NCBI GenBank assembly: GCA_046710535.1 | Contig: JBKEHH010000004.1 | Span: 199,509-263,508, forward strand | Length of the DNA stretch: 64,000 nucleotides | Source: CAWVSB01 sp046710535 | Lineage (GTDB): Bacteria; Pseudomonadota; Gammaproteobacteria; Pseudomonadales; CAWVSB01 | Direction of reading: 5' to 3' | Shown here: positions 33,553 to 43,143 of the stretch, one piece after another | Numbering within the stretch: the stretch's first letter is position 1 | How the letters are laid out: the number at the start of each line of letters is the position of its first letter | The notes under the pieces: model-generated | The model's input: the letters and a program-made list of their open reading frames with translations, nothing else | What the model was told of the DNA's origin: nothing | The model's database searches: none | Translations under genes and position numbers: made by a program

Positions 33553-34452
33553 CTATGTAATGCCATGTGACTGGCTTTCAATCTTCCTAGGCCCACGCAT
33601 CAAAAATATCGCTATCCATACACAAACACTAAAATAGCACGAGTGCCATAGTAGAAAACCGAACCCCCAGTCACCGTATTGTTTAGTTTCATTCACGATG
33701 GTGAATGCATCTGTTACCGCATTAAATCCACTTTTGATTGCTGGCAGGCCTGTTTCTATTTGGTCTATTGCTGATGCCCAATTTTCAAACGGTAGGTGAT
33801 AGAACAAACCATAGCTGCAGTAAATAACACCCCAAGCTATAGTTAGTTTGATAAAACTTGCTAGCATTTTTATTTTTCGTTTTTCTATCTCATCGCGTAT
33901 CGTCAACACTCGGCGTAGCTGCATAAAGGCCAATGGCATTATTGACATAAAACCAATCGTCCATAAAGTTTCTTCAATGGAAAATAAGGTGCTGTTTTTA
34001 AATATTAGTCCGCTGGTGGCGAAAAATTGCGCTATAAAAATACAGATGAATAGACAGTAAGGGCTTTTGGTGTTGATAAATTTTATAAGCCCACTGTTAT
34101 GATTATTTGGCGGTAAGTCTTTATTTATTTGCAGCAAAGCTAAGGCGAATAGGCCTGCAAATGATAGCTCGGCGCAAAACGCGAACATGCGTATAAGTAA
34201 TGCGCTATTGGCAAAATTGTCGAACCATGCCATTTGAGTAAGATAACGTGAAACAAAAACAGAACGGTAGGCCCCTACTATTACAAAAACAGCACCCATT
34301 ATTAACATCCGTTTTTGATATGCCGCGGTGACTGCGTCATTAGAGCATGCAGTGCGCTTAATTATTAGCGCAGCTATTATTAGGTTAATGGCGTTTATAA
34401 TTACCATTACTGCCCACCAAGGCCATGCCCATTGAGTGTCTGTAAATTCCAT
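33553..34452 (-). CDS. Unrecognised multi-pass membrane protein
   Basis: 299 aa with about seven hydrophobic segments (for example WAVMVIINAINLIIAALI, MLIMGAVFVIVGAYRSVF, LFICIFIAQFFATSGLIF, FIKLTIAWGVIYCSYGLF). A loop near 180 is charged (RDEIEKRKIK). No family was recognised. It lies between the tandem GST-N gene and LpxL on the same strand, with gaps of 59 and 76 bases. Confidence 0.65.
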   Translation of the reverse strand: MEFTDTQWAWPWWAVMVIINAINLIIAALIIKRTACSNDAVTAAYQKRMLIMGAVFVIVGAYRSVFVSRYLTQMAWFDNFANSALLIRMFAFCAELSFAGLFALALLQINKDLPPNNHNSGLIKFINTKSPYCLFICIFIAQFFATSGLIFKNSTLFSIEETLWTIGFMSIMPLAFMQLRRVLTIRDEIEKRKIKMLASFIKLTIAWGVIYCSYGLFYHLPFENWASAIDQIETGLPAIKSGFNAVTDAFTIVNETKQYGDWGFGFLLWHSCYFSVCVWIAIFLMRGPRKIESQSHGIT

Positions 34453-34528
34453 CTTTTTCTCTTTGTTATGTTTAGGTATTGTTAATTACTGCACATGAAA
34501 ATGAAATAGCGATGATGCTCGCCTAAAT

Positions 34529-35443
34529 TTAATATCGCTTTGGAGCTCCTTTATCAAGCTGAGTTTTAAACCGTCTATGCACCCACAAATACTGCTCCGG
34601 TGATATCCGCACCGCTTGCTCAATCACACTATTAAGTACTGTCGCATTATTGACATCGTCGTCGTTAAATTTGCCTTCAAATGGATCGGAGATACGTATT
34701 AAATAACGAATATTTTTACCTTTTCCTACTCGGTAATGACTGAAATAGAGCGGTTTTGCCTTTGTAAGTTTTAGCAACGTACCGATAGTTGAAATGGTGG
34801 CCGTTTGCTGACCAAAAAATGGCGCGAAGACCGAGTGTTTACGGCCAAAGTCTTGGTCAGTTGCATACCACATAGCACGCCCAGACTTAACCAATTTGAT
34901 CAACCTGCGCATTTGTTTCTTTTCTACCATATTGGTAAAACGCTTTAGTCGATATTTTAATATACAGTAGTCAAATACCAGATTTTTTTGCTTTTGGTAG
35001 GAGCTATCTACGTCTGCTTTTAGTCGTAGTAGCCGTCCAGCAAGGTCCAAGGTTGTAAAGTGTGAGCCAATTAATAATACCCCTTGGCCTTGAGCTTGGG
35101 CAGCTTCAATTAACTCTACTCCTTCATAATCAGTGCGCTGATGCAGTTCTTCATCGCTTGCCCACCAACTATATACAGTTTCTAACATGCCCAAATAAGT
35201 CGAGATGATTATGTCAGTAACAAGCTGTTGCTGCTGCTCGCCGGATAACTCAGGAAAACATAGCCGAACATTAACCTCTGCTATATGACGCCTGCGCTTA
35301 AGTAGCGCTGAATTGGCGCTGATACCTCCCAGCCACTGACCAAATACAAGCAAGGTGCTTAGTGGTAGTAAGCACAGGCAGCGAGTGAACAGAATGCCCA
35401 GCCATGATGTCCAGTAGCGCGGATGATAAAGAGCTTTATTCAC
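34529..35443 (-). CDS. lpxL: Lipid A lauroyl/late acyltransferase (LpxL/HtrB family)
   Basis: 304 aa from a GTG with AAGGATAAG upstream. An N-terminal hydrophobic anchor (LGILFTRCLCLLPLSTLLVF) precedes the acyltransferase motif HFTTLD (His128, Asp133) and the TDQDFGRK block that matches LpxL-type enzymes. It transfers an acyl chain to Kdo2-lipid IVA at the cytoplasmic face of the inner membrane. LpxM or a paralogue is possible. Confidence 0.88.
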   Translation of the reverse strand: MNKALYHPRYWTSWLGILFTRCLCLLPLSTLLVFGQWLGGISANSALLKRRRHIAEVNVRLCFPELSGEQQQQLVTDIIISTYLGMLETVYSWWASDEELHQRTDYEGVELIEAAQAQGQGVLLIGSHFTTLDLAGRLLRLKADVDSSYQKQKNLVFDYCILKYRLKRFTNMVEKKQMRRLIKLVKSGRAMWYATDQDFGRKHSVFAPFFGQQTATISTIGTLLKLTKAKPLYFSHYRVGKGKNIRYLIRISDPFEGKFNDDDVNNATVLNSVIEQAVRISPEQYLWVHRRFKTQLDKGAPKRY

Positions 35444-35862
35444 GATGGTAAGGCTTATCCTTAAGTAAAATAAGAGTCAATTCTACACCGATAACTAATC
35501 CATCTGTTTATTATCTGATGGCCGCCGATAGATAAATCATATTGGCAGCCCAAATAGTTATTTTGGTTGTGACAATTACAGTTAAGACTGCCTCTCAACT
35601 TAGCATTATCACTCTGAGCCATAACGGTGCAGTGCTTGCCCATTTTTGTGCAAATTAGCTAACTAGTCGCCAATTAAGCGCCTTGAAATTCCTTCAAACG
35701 GGTCTGAAGTACAAATTTCGCCAAACAAAATAATCGGCATGCTATTTGCATTACTGTATTTGCGAGACGCAGATTCTGAGATGGAACTTGCTGCACGCTA
35801 ACACCGAACAACTAAAACACATTGCGACCGCTCGAGAGACTGGTTAAATTGAGGCATAAGTA
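35444..35862. other. Intergenic, nothing firm
   Basis: 419 bases between divergent lpxL and the AP2-like gene. A 60-codon minus-strand frame (35461-35643, Cys-rich) is open but has no ribosome site, so it is not called. No repeat or terminator stands out. Confidence 0.4.
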
Positions 35863-36417
35863 ATGAGCAAGGTCACTGATGAATCGGCCAACATGTATGG
35901 CATCACCAGAATTGATAATGAAAAGTATCGTACCCATGCATGGCGAGTAAGCTTGTCACGTCACAAAAAAATGCATGTTAGAAACTTCTCAGACAAGAAA
36001 TGTGGCAGTAAAGAAATCGCCTTGCAACAAGCCATACTACATCGCGACGAGCTGGTTAGAACATATCCTCCTATAACTCGTAAAGAAATTTGCAAGCTTA
36101 AACGATCTAACAACAAAACAGGTATTACTGGCGTCTACCAATATGCAAAGCCCTACACATTAAGTGATGGAGAAATTCGTGAAAATTGGTATTGGGAAGC
36201 AAGCTGGCCTGACATTGAAGGTGAAAGCGTGGCCAAAGCATTTTCAGTTAAAAAATACGGTGAGGAACTAGCCAAGCAGATGGCGATACGCGCTAGAAAT
36301 AATGGGGTAAAAAATGTTGAGGGTGTTTATTGGGTCTCTAAGCGCGGCAAGTTAGAACTTGATAGCTTTTCGCAACTATTTGCATCTATAAAGTCAGTTA
36401 TTAGTCGGGTTGCTTAA
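35863..36417 (+). CDS. AP2-like DNA-binding protein with two domains
   Basis: 184 aa. Two AP2/ERF-like units are seen: about 10-65 (YGITRID ... HAWRVSLSRHKK ... SKEIALQQAILHRDEL) and about 85-150 (TGITGVYQ ... NWYWEASWPD ... EELAKQMAIRARNNG). Each has the GITGVY-type turn, a three-strand sheet and a C-terminal helix with AxxxR. Bacterial AP2 domains usually occur with homing endonucleases; no HNH nuclease is visible here. A DNA-binding regulator or a remnant of a mobile nuclease are both possible. Confidence 0.7.
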   Translation: MSKVTDESANMYGITRIDNEKYRTHAWRVSLSRHKKMHVRNFSDKKCGSKEIALQQAILHRDELVRTYPPITRKEICKLKRSNNKTGITGVYQYAKPYTLSDGEIRENWYWEASWPDIEGESVAKAFSVKKYGEELAKQMAIRARNNGVKNVEGVYWVSKRGKLELDSFSQLFASIKSVISRVA

Positions 36418-36635
36418 CAGCCGCGCGTTACCACAATAGAGTCTTGATTTTGGCTATCTATCAAAAAATCTATATGGATTAGCCGCTCAGCTTTTGATTT
36501 AGTTACCACCAACTTTGCCAATACGCTGTTTAATAATGCATTCAACACACCGTCTTCTGTCATCACCGACGACGCCTCAGCTTCAGCAATCGCTGCAGTC
36601 ACCGCTTCGTCAGCAATCTTAAATTCACCTGCCAT
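36414..36635 (-). CDS. Small hypothetical protein
   Basis: 73 aa, with AGAGG 5 bases before the ATG, which supports it as real. It is mostly helical and acidic at the N-terminus (IADEAVTAAIAEAEASSV), followed by LLNSVLAKLVVTKSKAERLI and a C-terminal Cys. No family recognised. Its stop overlaps the stop of the AP2-like gene on the other strand. Confidence 0.55.
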   Translation of the reverse strand: MAGEFKIADEAVTAAIAEAEASSVMTEDGVLNALLNSVLAKLVVTKSKAERLIHIDFLIDSQNQDSIVVTRGC

Positions 36636-36786
36636 ACAAACCTCTGTTCACATATTTTTCGAGCTATAAGTTTAACTATTAAGAATAAATTGGCATTGAC
36701 GTAAATCATCACTATGACAAAAGCCAACAGCTAGAGCAGCCTACCAACTAGCTTTGTGCAAAAACCGCAAACTCTGCCAAAATATT

Positions 36787-37203
36787 TTAACTGGGATTAT
36801 TACCCGTACAGCAAATTAATAACTGGCGCTCTAAGCCCGCCTCGCGGTGAACATGTGCGACTTGATATTCTGGCGAGCTGGTCATATCTAAAAATGCTTG
36901 CCGATTGGGGTATTGCATAATGGCTATAATATCGAAATCGGTTGCAACACTATCACCAATTATGCCTTGGACTACAGGTTCAGAAAACACCAATTTCGCA
37001 TCAGCAGCTGCTAAAATACCCTCCTTATGCAAAGCAGTCGAATACCTCATGTAGGCTTGCATACCATTTTCACAACCACCGTTACTACCGTCAGCGTATT
37101 CTGCCTTTTGTTTGAACTTAAGCATGTTTAACATTCTTATCGACCCTTCTGCCGGACCTTTCATTAGTGCATCAATTTGCTCTTTGGTTGAATCAGTTGC
37201 CAT
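36787..37203 (-). CDS. DUF1330-like protein
   Basis: 138 aa. The pattern SIRMLNMLKFKQKAEY, YMRYSTALHKEGIL and FDIIAIMQYPNRQAFLDM matches the DUF1330 dimeric ferredoxin-like family. Function unknown. 24 bases upstream of the PLP enzyme gene's end, so probably co-transcribed with it. Confidence 0.75.
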   Translation of the reverse strand: MATDSTKEQIDALMKGPAEGSIRMLNMLKFKQKAEYADGSNGGCENGMQAYMRYSTALHKEGILAAADAKLVFSEPVVQGIIGDSVATDFDIIAIMQYPNRQAFLDMTSSPEYQVAHVHREAGLERQLLICCTGNNPS

Positions 37204-37227
37204 AGTTATTCCTTAAACATTATTTAT

Positions 37228-38550
37228 TTATTTGTTAGCTAAAATCGCTATTTTTTCCACCGCCTGTGCTATCTGCTTCTCGTCATTAAATAATGACGGT
37301 GCAAACCGTGCATAGCTTTCTCTATAGGGGGTATTACTCATCACTACGCCTTGGCCATACATATTTTTTACCACATCTATTTGCGCCATACCATTTATAT
37401 CGAAGCAAACAAAACCCGAAGACAATTCAGTAGAAATTGGTGTATAGAGTTTTACATTAGGAATTACTGACAAAGCTAATTTAGTTTGAGTATTCAGTTG
37501 GTGAATGCGTTTTTGTATTTGGGCTTTACCTAATTGTAAATGTAGCTTAAAGGCTTCAGGCAATGCCCAGCGATGCTCGAACGAATGAAAACCTCCTGGC
37601 GTCATATGCTCTCCAGGAGGTACTTCATCTAAACTAGCGGTACCCCGCCACACCGCACCTGAGCGACCAAAGCCTGGAACAACCGGTTTACATTGCTCCC
37701 AGCCTTTAGCGCTACCCCAAATAATACCAGTGCCACGCGGACCAAATATCCACTTGTGTGTACCGGCAATAAAAAAATCGCAAGCCAGTGCGCTTATATC
37801 AATATTTTCAATTCCAAACCCATGGACACCGTCTACACAAAAAATAATTTGCCGATCGCTAGCGCGCTTAGCATTAATTTTATTTATTGCATCACTGAGT
37901 GCGCGAATAGGCAATTTCACCCCTGTTGAAGAGTGAACCCACGTTACGCCGATAACCTTTGTTGCATCACTAATACCATTAACCAACCGTTTTACACTTT
38001 CATCTACCGACACATCAAATGGATTGTCATACAACGATACCTGCCTAACTTTTGCACCGGTGCGCTCGGCTCGGCGAGCGATGGACATAAATGTCGAATA
38101 GTGATAATGGGTGGTATGAAGAATTTCATCTCCAGGCTGCAACGACAATCCGCTATAAACCATTGCCAGGCCCATCGTAGTACTGTCTGTTAGCGCTATT
38201 TGATCGCCACTAGTACCCATATATTGCGCAACAGAGTCGCGCACTTTGCCGTCAATTGTCGAATACATCGAGTACAAGGTTCCAACAGGGTCGTAATCTA
38301 AAGCTTGTCTATAAGCGTTAATCGCATCAGTAACAGGCTTAGGATGCGATGTTAACAAAAATGAAGCCAGCTGAATTTGATCATTACGCAAGGGAAATAA
38401 ATCACGAAATGCGCTCCAGTCTCCACTTGCTAAGGGCTTTAAATCAGAGTGTTTGGAAATTTTCTGCTCGGCTGCCAGTAAACTATTACTCGCCAGCGCG
38501 CTAACACCAACCGCCAAACTTGTACCGGTTAAAAATTCACGACGTTTCAT
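37228..38550 (-). CDS. Class V aminotransferase-fold PLP enzyme, Tat-exported
   Basis: 440 aa. A Tat signal (MKRREFLTGTSLAVG) precedes the fold. The PLP-binding Lys is in AGTHKWIFGPRGTG, and the cofactor segments TDSTTMGLAM and FCVDGVHGFG are present. It resembles isopenicillin N epimerase-like and cysteine desulfurase-like members. Periplasmic location is unusual for a PLP enzyme. GGGG lies 6 bases before the start codon. Confidence 0.82.
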   Translation of the reverse strand: MKRREFLTGTSLAVGVSALASNSLLAAEQKISKHSDLKPLASGDWSAFRDLFPLRNDQIQLASFLLTSHPKPVTDAINAYRQALDYDPVGTLYSMYSTIDGKVRDSVAQYMGTSGDQIALTDSTTMGLAMVYSGLSLQPGDEILHTTHYHYSTFMSIARRAERTGAKVRQVSLYDNPFDVSVDESVKRLVNGISDATKVIGVTWVHSSTGVKLPIRALSDAINKINAKRASDRQIIFCVDGVHGFGIENIDISALACDFFIAGTHKWIFGPRGTGIIWGSAKGWEQCKPVVPGFGRSGAVWRGTASLDEVPPGEHMTPGGFHSFEHRWALPEAFKLHLQLGKAQIQKRIHQLNTQTKLALSVIPNVKLYTPISTELSSGFVCFDINGMAQIDVVKNMYGQGVVMSNTPYRESYARFAPSLFNDEKQIAQAVEKIAILANK

Positions 38551-38655
38551 TATTTACCCCAATATTTTTATAGTTAGAGGATTTAAATACAGTAAAGCTA
38601 AACCTTATATGTGTAAACTTAGTGATATATTAGCTCATGTTCACTCTAGTTGACG

Positions 38656-39384
38656 CTAACTTAACGCTACCTTTTCAGGCAACACTCCAGCAGCTACCGT
38701 CAATTCATCAACCCGGCTTCGCCACTGACTAAGTCGAGTAAAGCGATTCATTAGCGCGTGCCCCTCTTGCGCGCGCGCCATTACCGTACACATACTCGCA
38801 ACGCTAATATCTGCGATAGTTAACTCATCGCCTACCAACCAATCACTATTTTCTAACAACGCCTCAAGCGCTTTGAAATGGCGTTCTACATCTTCAAGTA
38901 CTTGTTTTTTAGGCTTACGCCCGATACCTTGAGTTGCCGTGGTTTTACGCAGGGCTTTACCCACTATCGGACGAATTAATCGGCCAAATAAACCTGGATT
39001 TTCGATCAGTAAATCGTCTTCTAGCAAAGTAATATTGTTATCCCAGCAACGCATAGTGACATCGTAAAAGTACAAACTCTCGTCAGCCCAATCTTCTATG
39101 ATATGGACCTGCGCTTGCTGTAACGAGTCTGCCGGAATCAGTGGCTTATCAGGTGTGAGCTCGTCCAGATACGCGGTAATTTCCGAACTGTCAGCGATAA
39201 ACACCCCTTTATGTTCTAACACTGGCAACTTACCAATGGGGCTTAACTTTCGCACTTTACTAATATCTAATAGCGCATAATTTACCATGTCAAAACTTAG
39301 AAACTTGTAATACAACACCCGGCGAATTTTTGCGCAAAACGGTGATGCTTGGTATTGATGTAGAGTTATTGTTTCAGTAGCCAT
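38656..39384 (-). CDS. Glutathione S-transferase family protein
   Basis: 242 aa. GST N-domain with LHQYQASPFCAKIRRVLYYK (Ser/Cys active region), SPIGKLPVLEHKG and DSSEITAYLDEL; the C-domain has DWLVGDELTIADISVASM. The length and SPFCAK motif suit a glutaredoxin-like GST. Single gene; role unknown. Confidence 0.85.
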   Translation of the reverse strand: MATETITLHQYQASPFCAKIRRVLYYKFLSFDMVNYALLDISKVRKLSPIGKLPVLEHKGVFIADSSEITAYLDELTPDKPLIPADSLQQAQVHIIEDWADESLYFYDVTMRCWDNNITLLEDDLLIENPGLFGRLIRPIVGKALRKTTATQGIGRKPKKQVLEDVERHFKALEALLENSDWLVGDELTIADISVASMCTVMARAQEGHALMNRFTRLSQWRSRVDELTVAAGVLPEKVALS

Positions 39385-39558
39385 AATATTTTCTCAAAAG
39401 TGCGATAACTATTAAGCTACAGTAGCAGCGTATATATACCTAGCAAGCTATTATCCTCCTTTGCTGGTCATATTATTCAATAATACCAATTACTTAACTA
39501 GATAGTTTTATTGGATATATTAAGATACTCCAAATAAGTAAAGTGCTAGAGGTTAACT

Positions 39559-40011
39559 ATGGCGATTAAACCAATACCCGCTGAACATGAGATAACCGCA
39601 TTGGCCGGGCATCAGTTTGCTGGTGGCGACTATACGATAGCCCATTGGGAAAACTTTTTACTCACTGATTGTACGGGCGCGCAGCTACTACCAAATGGAC
39701 TAGCCCATCCAGTTGCATTATTTCATGTGCCTATTATCGGCGCCGGCACTTCAATCGCTGAAATGTTCGAACTGGGGCAAGCTGAGTCGGATCTTTCGAT
39801 AATAATAGAAAGCTATGACTGGGAAATATTCACTAGCCTAAAAGAAGAAACTATCTACCAAGTTAGCGGTAAAATCACTTCAGCTGAACGTTGTAACAAT
39901 AAGCAAGGCCAAACCTATGACCGCATTCAATTCTGCTTTGAACTAAGCAAAAACGAGTGCTTAACTGCGCGCACTTCTATCACCTGGCATTACACAAGGA
40001 ACATACTGTGA
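39559..40011 (+). CDS. MaoC-like N-terminal-type hotdog protein
   Basis: 150 aa, preceded by AGAGG at 6 bases. It resembles the FAS1/MaoC-N type of hotdog domain, with GDYTIAHWENFLLTDC and EEETIYQVSGKI. It lacks the hydratase D-x-N-P-x-H motif, which lies in the next gene. The next gene's GTG overlaps this stop (GTGA). The pair looks like a two-subunit enoyl-CoA hydratase, as in the ChsH1-ChsH2 type. Confidence 0.7.
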   Translation: MAIKPIPAEHEITALAGHQFAGGDYTIAHWENFLLTDCTGAQLLPNGLAHPVALFHVPIIGAGTSIAEMFELGQAESDLSIIIESYDWEIFTSLKEETIYQVSGKITSAERCNNKQGQTYDRIQFCFELSKNECLTARTSITWHYTRNIL

Positions 40012-40415
40012 TTTTAACACCGGGCGACAAAATACCACCCTGGATAATGCCAAGCGTAAGCAGTGAGCGAATGAAGACAATGGCAGCAATACTGCGTGAC
40101 CCTAACCCTGTTCACTGGGACAGAGACGCAGTTGCCGCCCTGCCACTAGGCCTAGGACAGCGCACTATAAACCAAGGTCCACTAGGTTTGAGTTATATGA
40201 TTAATATGCTGCATGCATGGCTTGGCCCAGAGTGCATACGTCGCCTTGTGATGCGCTTTCCGCAAGTGGTGTTAGAAGGTGAAGAAGTGATTGCCAATGG
40301 CATCGTAACTGCAGTAAGCATAGATGATGGCGCAGCAATAGCCGAGTGTAATATCTGGTTAGAGCATACAGAGCGCGGTATATTATTAGAGGGCAGTGCA
40401 ACTATTGTTATTTAA
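40008..40415 (+). CDS. MaoC-family enoyl-CoA hydratase-like protein
   Basis: 135 aa from a GTG at 40008 that overlaps the previous stop; this start is preferred over an upstream in-frame ATG inside the other gene. It carries the hydratase-like DPNPVHWD motif (Asp and His, about 33-40) and NQGPLGLSYMINML. It would hydrate an enoyl-CoA together with the preceding subunit. Converges with the DUF2141 gene with a 4-base gap. Confidence 0.8.
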   Translation: MILTPGDKIPPWIMPSVSSERMKTMAAILRDPNPVHWDRDAVAALPLGLGQRTINQGPLGLSYMINMLHAWLGPECIRRLVMRFPQVVLEGEEVIANGIVTAVSIDDGAAIAECNIWLEHTERGILLEGSATIVI

Positions 40416-40419
40416 TTTT

Positions 40420-40851
40420 TCAATCAATGGCGATTGTTATTTCGTTAAGGCCTGGCCCCACCACAATACTCGCCTTGTAAAAATTAGGCGGACCAAAAGC
40501 GCCCATTGATGCGGAAAATCCAAATGGTTCTTGAGGATAACCAATAACATTAGTATCCAATTCATCATTAGCATTTACGTCATGAAAAATAGACAAGGCG
40601 TAGCTGCCTGTAGGTATATCTTCAATCAACAAGGACACTTGTGTTTCACCACTAACTGCTTGGCTGGCATCAGCAAAAGCAGCCGTATCAGCATCTGTGC
40701 TCAGCCAATTATCGGCGCTATCAAAAACAGCAACCACAATGCTGCCGGTGTCATGGGTAATACCGGAAACAGTTATCGCTAAACTGCTCTGTTGAGCAAA
40801 CGCCATATTAGTGATAAACAACAAACTCAAGACTAAAAAAAACTTTTCCAT
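40420..40851 (-). CDS. DUF2141 secreted protein
   Basis: 143 aa from the ATG at 40851, which has AGG 7 bases upstream. A signal peptide (FFLVLSLLFITNMAFA) precedes the Ig-like DUF2141 domain, with GSIVVAVFDS, LPTGSYALSIFHD-like DIPTGSYALSIFHDVNA and DTNVIGYPQEPFGFS. Exported to the periplasm; function unknown. It lies downstream of the third carotenoid oxygenase on the same strand, 71 bases away. Confidence 0.85.
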   Translation of the reverse strand: MEKFFLVLSLLFITNMAFAQQSSLAITVSGITHDTGSIVVAVFDSADNWLSTDADTAAFADASQAVSGETQVSLLIEDIPTGSYALSIFHDVNANDELDTNVIGYPQEPFGFSASMGAFGPPNFYKASIVVGPGLNEITIAID

Positions 40852-40922
40852 AAACATACCTATCACAAGCAATATTTATTAATAATAGTTAGTAAAAAGC
40901 CGAGCATTGCCCGGATTTTTAT

Positions 40923-42356
40923 TTAGTTGCCTTGACGCCAAGTACCGTGAAATCCGCCTGGTACATTATGCGACAAACGCACTACAGCTAAAGGCCCTTT
41001 TGATATTTCCAATGCATCGAAAATATATAAGCTACTGGTATGGGTTTCAAAACTGCTGCCAACCGTCAATAAAAACCCTTCGCCCTCTGCAGCACTCTCT
41101 GACTTTGGCACAAACAATGCTTCCGAAGCAGTGCTTTGCCCTAAAGAATAACGATCATCTTTGCCAGTTTCATGGTCAAAATGTCCAACCACATTGAAGA
41201 AGTGATCAGCATCTTTGCTTATCGTACTTGCCAATTCACCGTCAGGCGAGACATACCAACCGTGACGATAAGGCTTACCCAGATAGCGCAAGTCACACTG
41301 GGGGAACTCTGATTCATATTCATCGATTTTTTCAAATTCGACTCGCGGATTGTCTGCATTCATATCAATAGTCCAGCGATGCAAATACGGGATCGCTTTA
41401 CCACTATCACTACCATCCACCAGCGGAAACAACGGTGCATGCGTGAGCTGGCAACAATCAACAGTGATGACCCCATCTTGGTCAAAGCCATTCATAAAGT
41501 GAAATACAAATGACAAATCCATATCCAGCCACTGGATGTTTTCAGCACTGCCACCGTCGCGCGCTAAAACACCTATTTTTACTGGCAGATCTGGCTCCCA
41601 TGCAAATGGGGCTCCACCTTCCATCGCCCGCTCTAAACTGCCAGAGATCGGAAATACTGGAATCAAAATATAATTATCAGTGATAACAAAATCATGAATC
41701 ATCGAAGAATACGGTGCCGGAATATGAATACTTTCCGTCAACACACCAGCAGGGTTTACTTTATGCAACATCACATCTGGGGCAAATGGGCCTGTCGCCA
41801 TATAGGCAAAGAAAATCATCTCACCAGTAACTGGATCTATCTTAGGGTGCGCTGTCATGGCCGTATGTAACTTGCCGCGAAACGACCAACTGCCTATTGA
41901 TTCCAAGGTGACTGGGTCTATCTCGTAAGGCCTATGCCCCTCTTCCAGCGCCAATAGTCTGTCGCCATGCCAAACCATAGCGGTATTTGCTAAGCCTTCT
42001 TTATCCACCAATACAAAATCACTATAATCTGGCTCGCAATCAAAAGGGTTCATCGCATTAACTAATGCCCGACCTTCTTTTGCTTCCATATTAAACTTGG
42101 CGGTGCGCACCCAGCGGTTGTTATAGCTAGCTTTACCATCTTTGATATGAAACGCATGCACCATGCCGTCGCCAGCAAATAAATGATATTCACCTCTTGG
42201 TGCATAACGTTGATTTGGGCCATTACGATACAAACTCCCATTTAACTCAGGCGGTATTTCACCCTCAACAACTAAATCATGAGCATCGCATTCCATCTGG
42301 ATCGGGCCAAAGGGAAATTGCAAAAATGGATTATCGCTGGGCATTGGCTTAGCCAT
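40923..42356 (-). CDS. Carotenoid-cleavage-type oxygenase
   Basis: 477 aa. Iron ligands: His170 (MTAHPKIDPVTG), His221 (MIHDFVITDNY), His286 (VFHFMNGFDQ) and His470 (GGFHGTW). Similar in layout to the 20187-21593 enzyme but clearly diverged. It cleaves an alkene with O2; lignostilbene-type and apocarotenoid-type activity are both possible. Divergent from a TetR gene with a palindrome between, so likely under that local regulator, not the 22-base regulon. Confidence 0.9.
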   Translation of the reverse strand: MAKPMPSDNPFLQFPFGPIQMECDAHDLVVEGEIPPELNGSLYRNGPNQRYAPRGEYHLFAGDGMVHAFHIKDGKASYNNRWVRTAKFNMEAKEGRALVNAMNPFDCEPDYSDFVLVDKEGLANTAMVWHGDRLLALEEGHRPYEIDPVTLESIGSWSFRGKLHTAMTAHPKIDPVTGEMIFFAYMATGPFAPDVMLHKVNPAGVLTESIHIPAPYSSMIHDFVITDNYILIPVFPISGSLERAMEGGAPFAWEPDLPVKIGVLARDGGSAENIQWLDMDLSFVFHFMNGFDQDGVITVDCCQLTHAPLFPLVDGSDSGKAIPYLHRWTIDMNADNPRVEFEKIDEYESEFPQCDLRYLGKPYRHGWYVSPDGELASTISKDADHFFNVVGHFDHETGKDDRYSLGQSTASEALFVPKSESAAEGEGFLLTVGSSFETHTSSLYIFDALEISKGPLAVVRLSHNVPGGFHGTWRQGN

Positions 42357-42384
42357 GTACTTATCCTTTGCTAGTTGTTGACAC

Positions 42385-42417
42385 TGTAAACATTAGCAGT
42401 AAGACTGTATGTTTACA
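42385..42417. promoter_or_regulatory. Inverted repeat between carotenoid oxygenase and tetR
   Basis: TGTAAACAT-N15-ATGTTTACA, perfect 9-base arms, lies in the divergent promoter. It is a likely operator for the adjacent TetR protein. Confidence 0.6.
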
Positions 42418-42476
42418 ACAGTAACATTTGTCTCAGTTTGGTATTATGAGCACAGGCCTTCCAATTAGAGTTATTT

Positions 42477-43091
42477 ATGCAAGCCAACAAAACTACTTAC
42501 CACCACGGAGATTTGAGGTCAGCACTACTCGATGCCGCACTTACAGTGATCAATGAAGCTGGCTCAAGCCAGTTAACAATCCGTGAAGTAGCAAGACGAG
42601 CCGGTGTTTCTCATACCGCACCCTACCGACATTTTGCTGACAAAGATGAACTCATTGTGGCAGTTGTAGAGCAAGGCTTTGAGCTGCTCCAGCAAACGAT
42701 GCAGACAGAAAAGGACGCCGCCCCAAAAGACCCTATAAGCCAATTCGCCGCATCTGGCACCGCTTATATAGACTTTGCTTTACAGCACCCTGCTTATTAT
42801 CGCGTTATGTATAGCGGCGATTTACTAACCAGCGACGGCCATGAAAGCTTACAACATACTAGCTCAAATACATTTGCCCAAATGGTGGACGACATAACCA
42901 CCTGCCAGCAACTGAATATAGTTAAGCCTGGTAACCCAGCCCTTCAAGCCTTAGCCATACTTTCTACCGTCCATGGCTTTGTCACCATGGTTAACGACAA
43001 TCGGGTAAACGCCCTACTCGGTCAGAATCCAGACATTAATGCTGTACGCGATATGATTATGACTTCTATTTTTGAGGGCTTAGGTGCTTAG
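42477..43091 (+). CDS. TetR-family transcriptional regulator
   Basis: 204 aa. The helix-turn-helix lies at about 10-55 (LLDAALTVINEAGSSQLTIR, then VARRAGVSHTAPYRHFADKD). The C-terminal domain has YIDFALQHPAYYRVMYSG, matching the TetR subgroup with a WHG-type C-terminal domain. Divergent from the carotenoid oxygenase; probably represses it and itself. Confidence 0.9.
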   Translation: MQANKTTYHHGDLRSALLDAALTVINEAGSSQLTIREVARRAGVSHTAPYRHFADKDELIVAVVEQGFELLQQTMQTEKDAAPKDPISQFAASGTAYIDFALQHPAYYRVMYSGDLLTSDGHESLQHTSSNTFAQMVDDITTCQQLNIVKPGNPALQALAILSTVHGFVTMVNDNRVNALLGQNPDINAVRDMIMTSIFEGLGA

Positions 43092-43143
43092 CTGCTGGGT
43101 AAAAATTCGCCCTCAGTGTAATTTCTGTAATACTAATAAAAAA

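Noticed and set aside
35461..35643. 60-codon Cys-rich minus-strand frame between lpxL and the AP2-like gene
   Set aside because: No ribosome site and no recognisable family; treated as chance.
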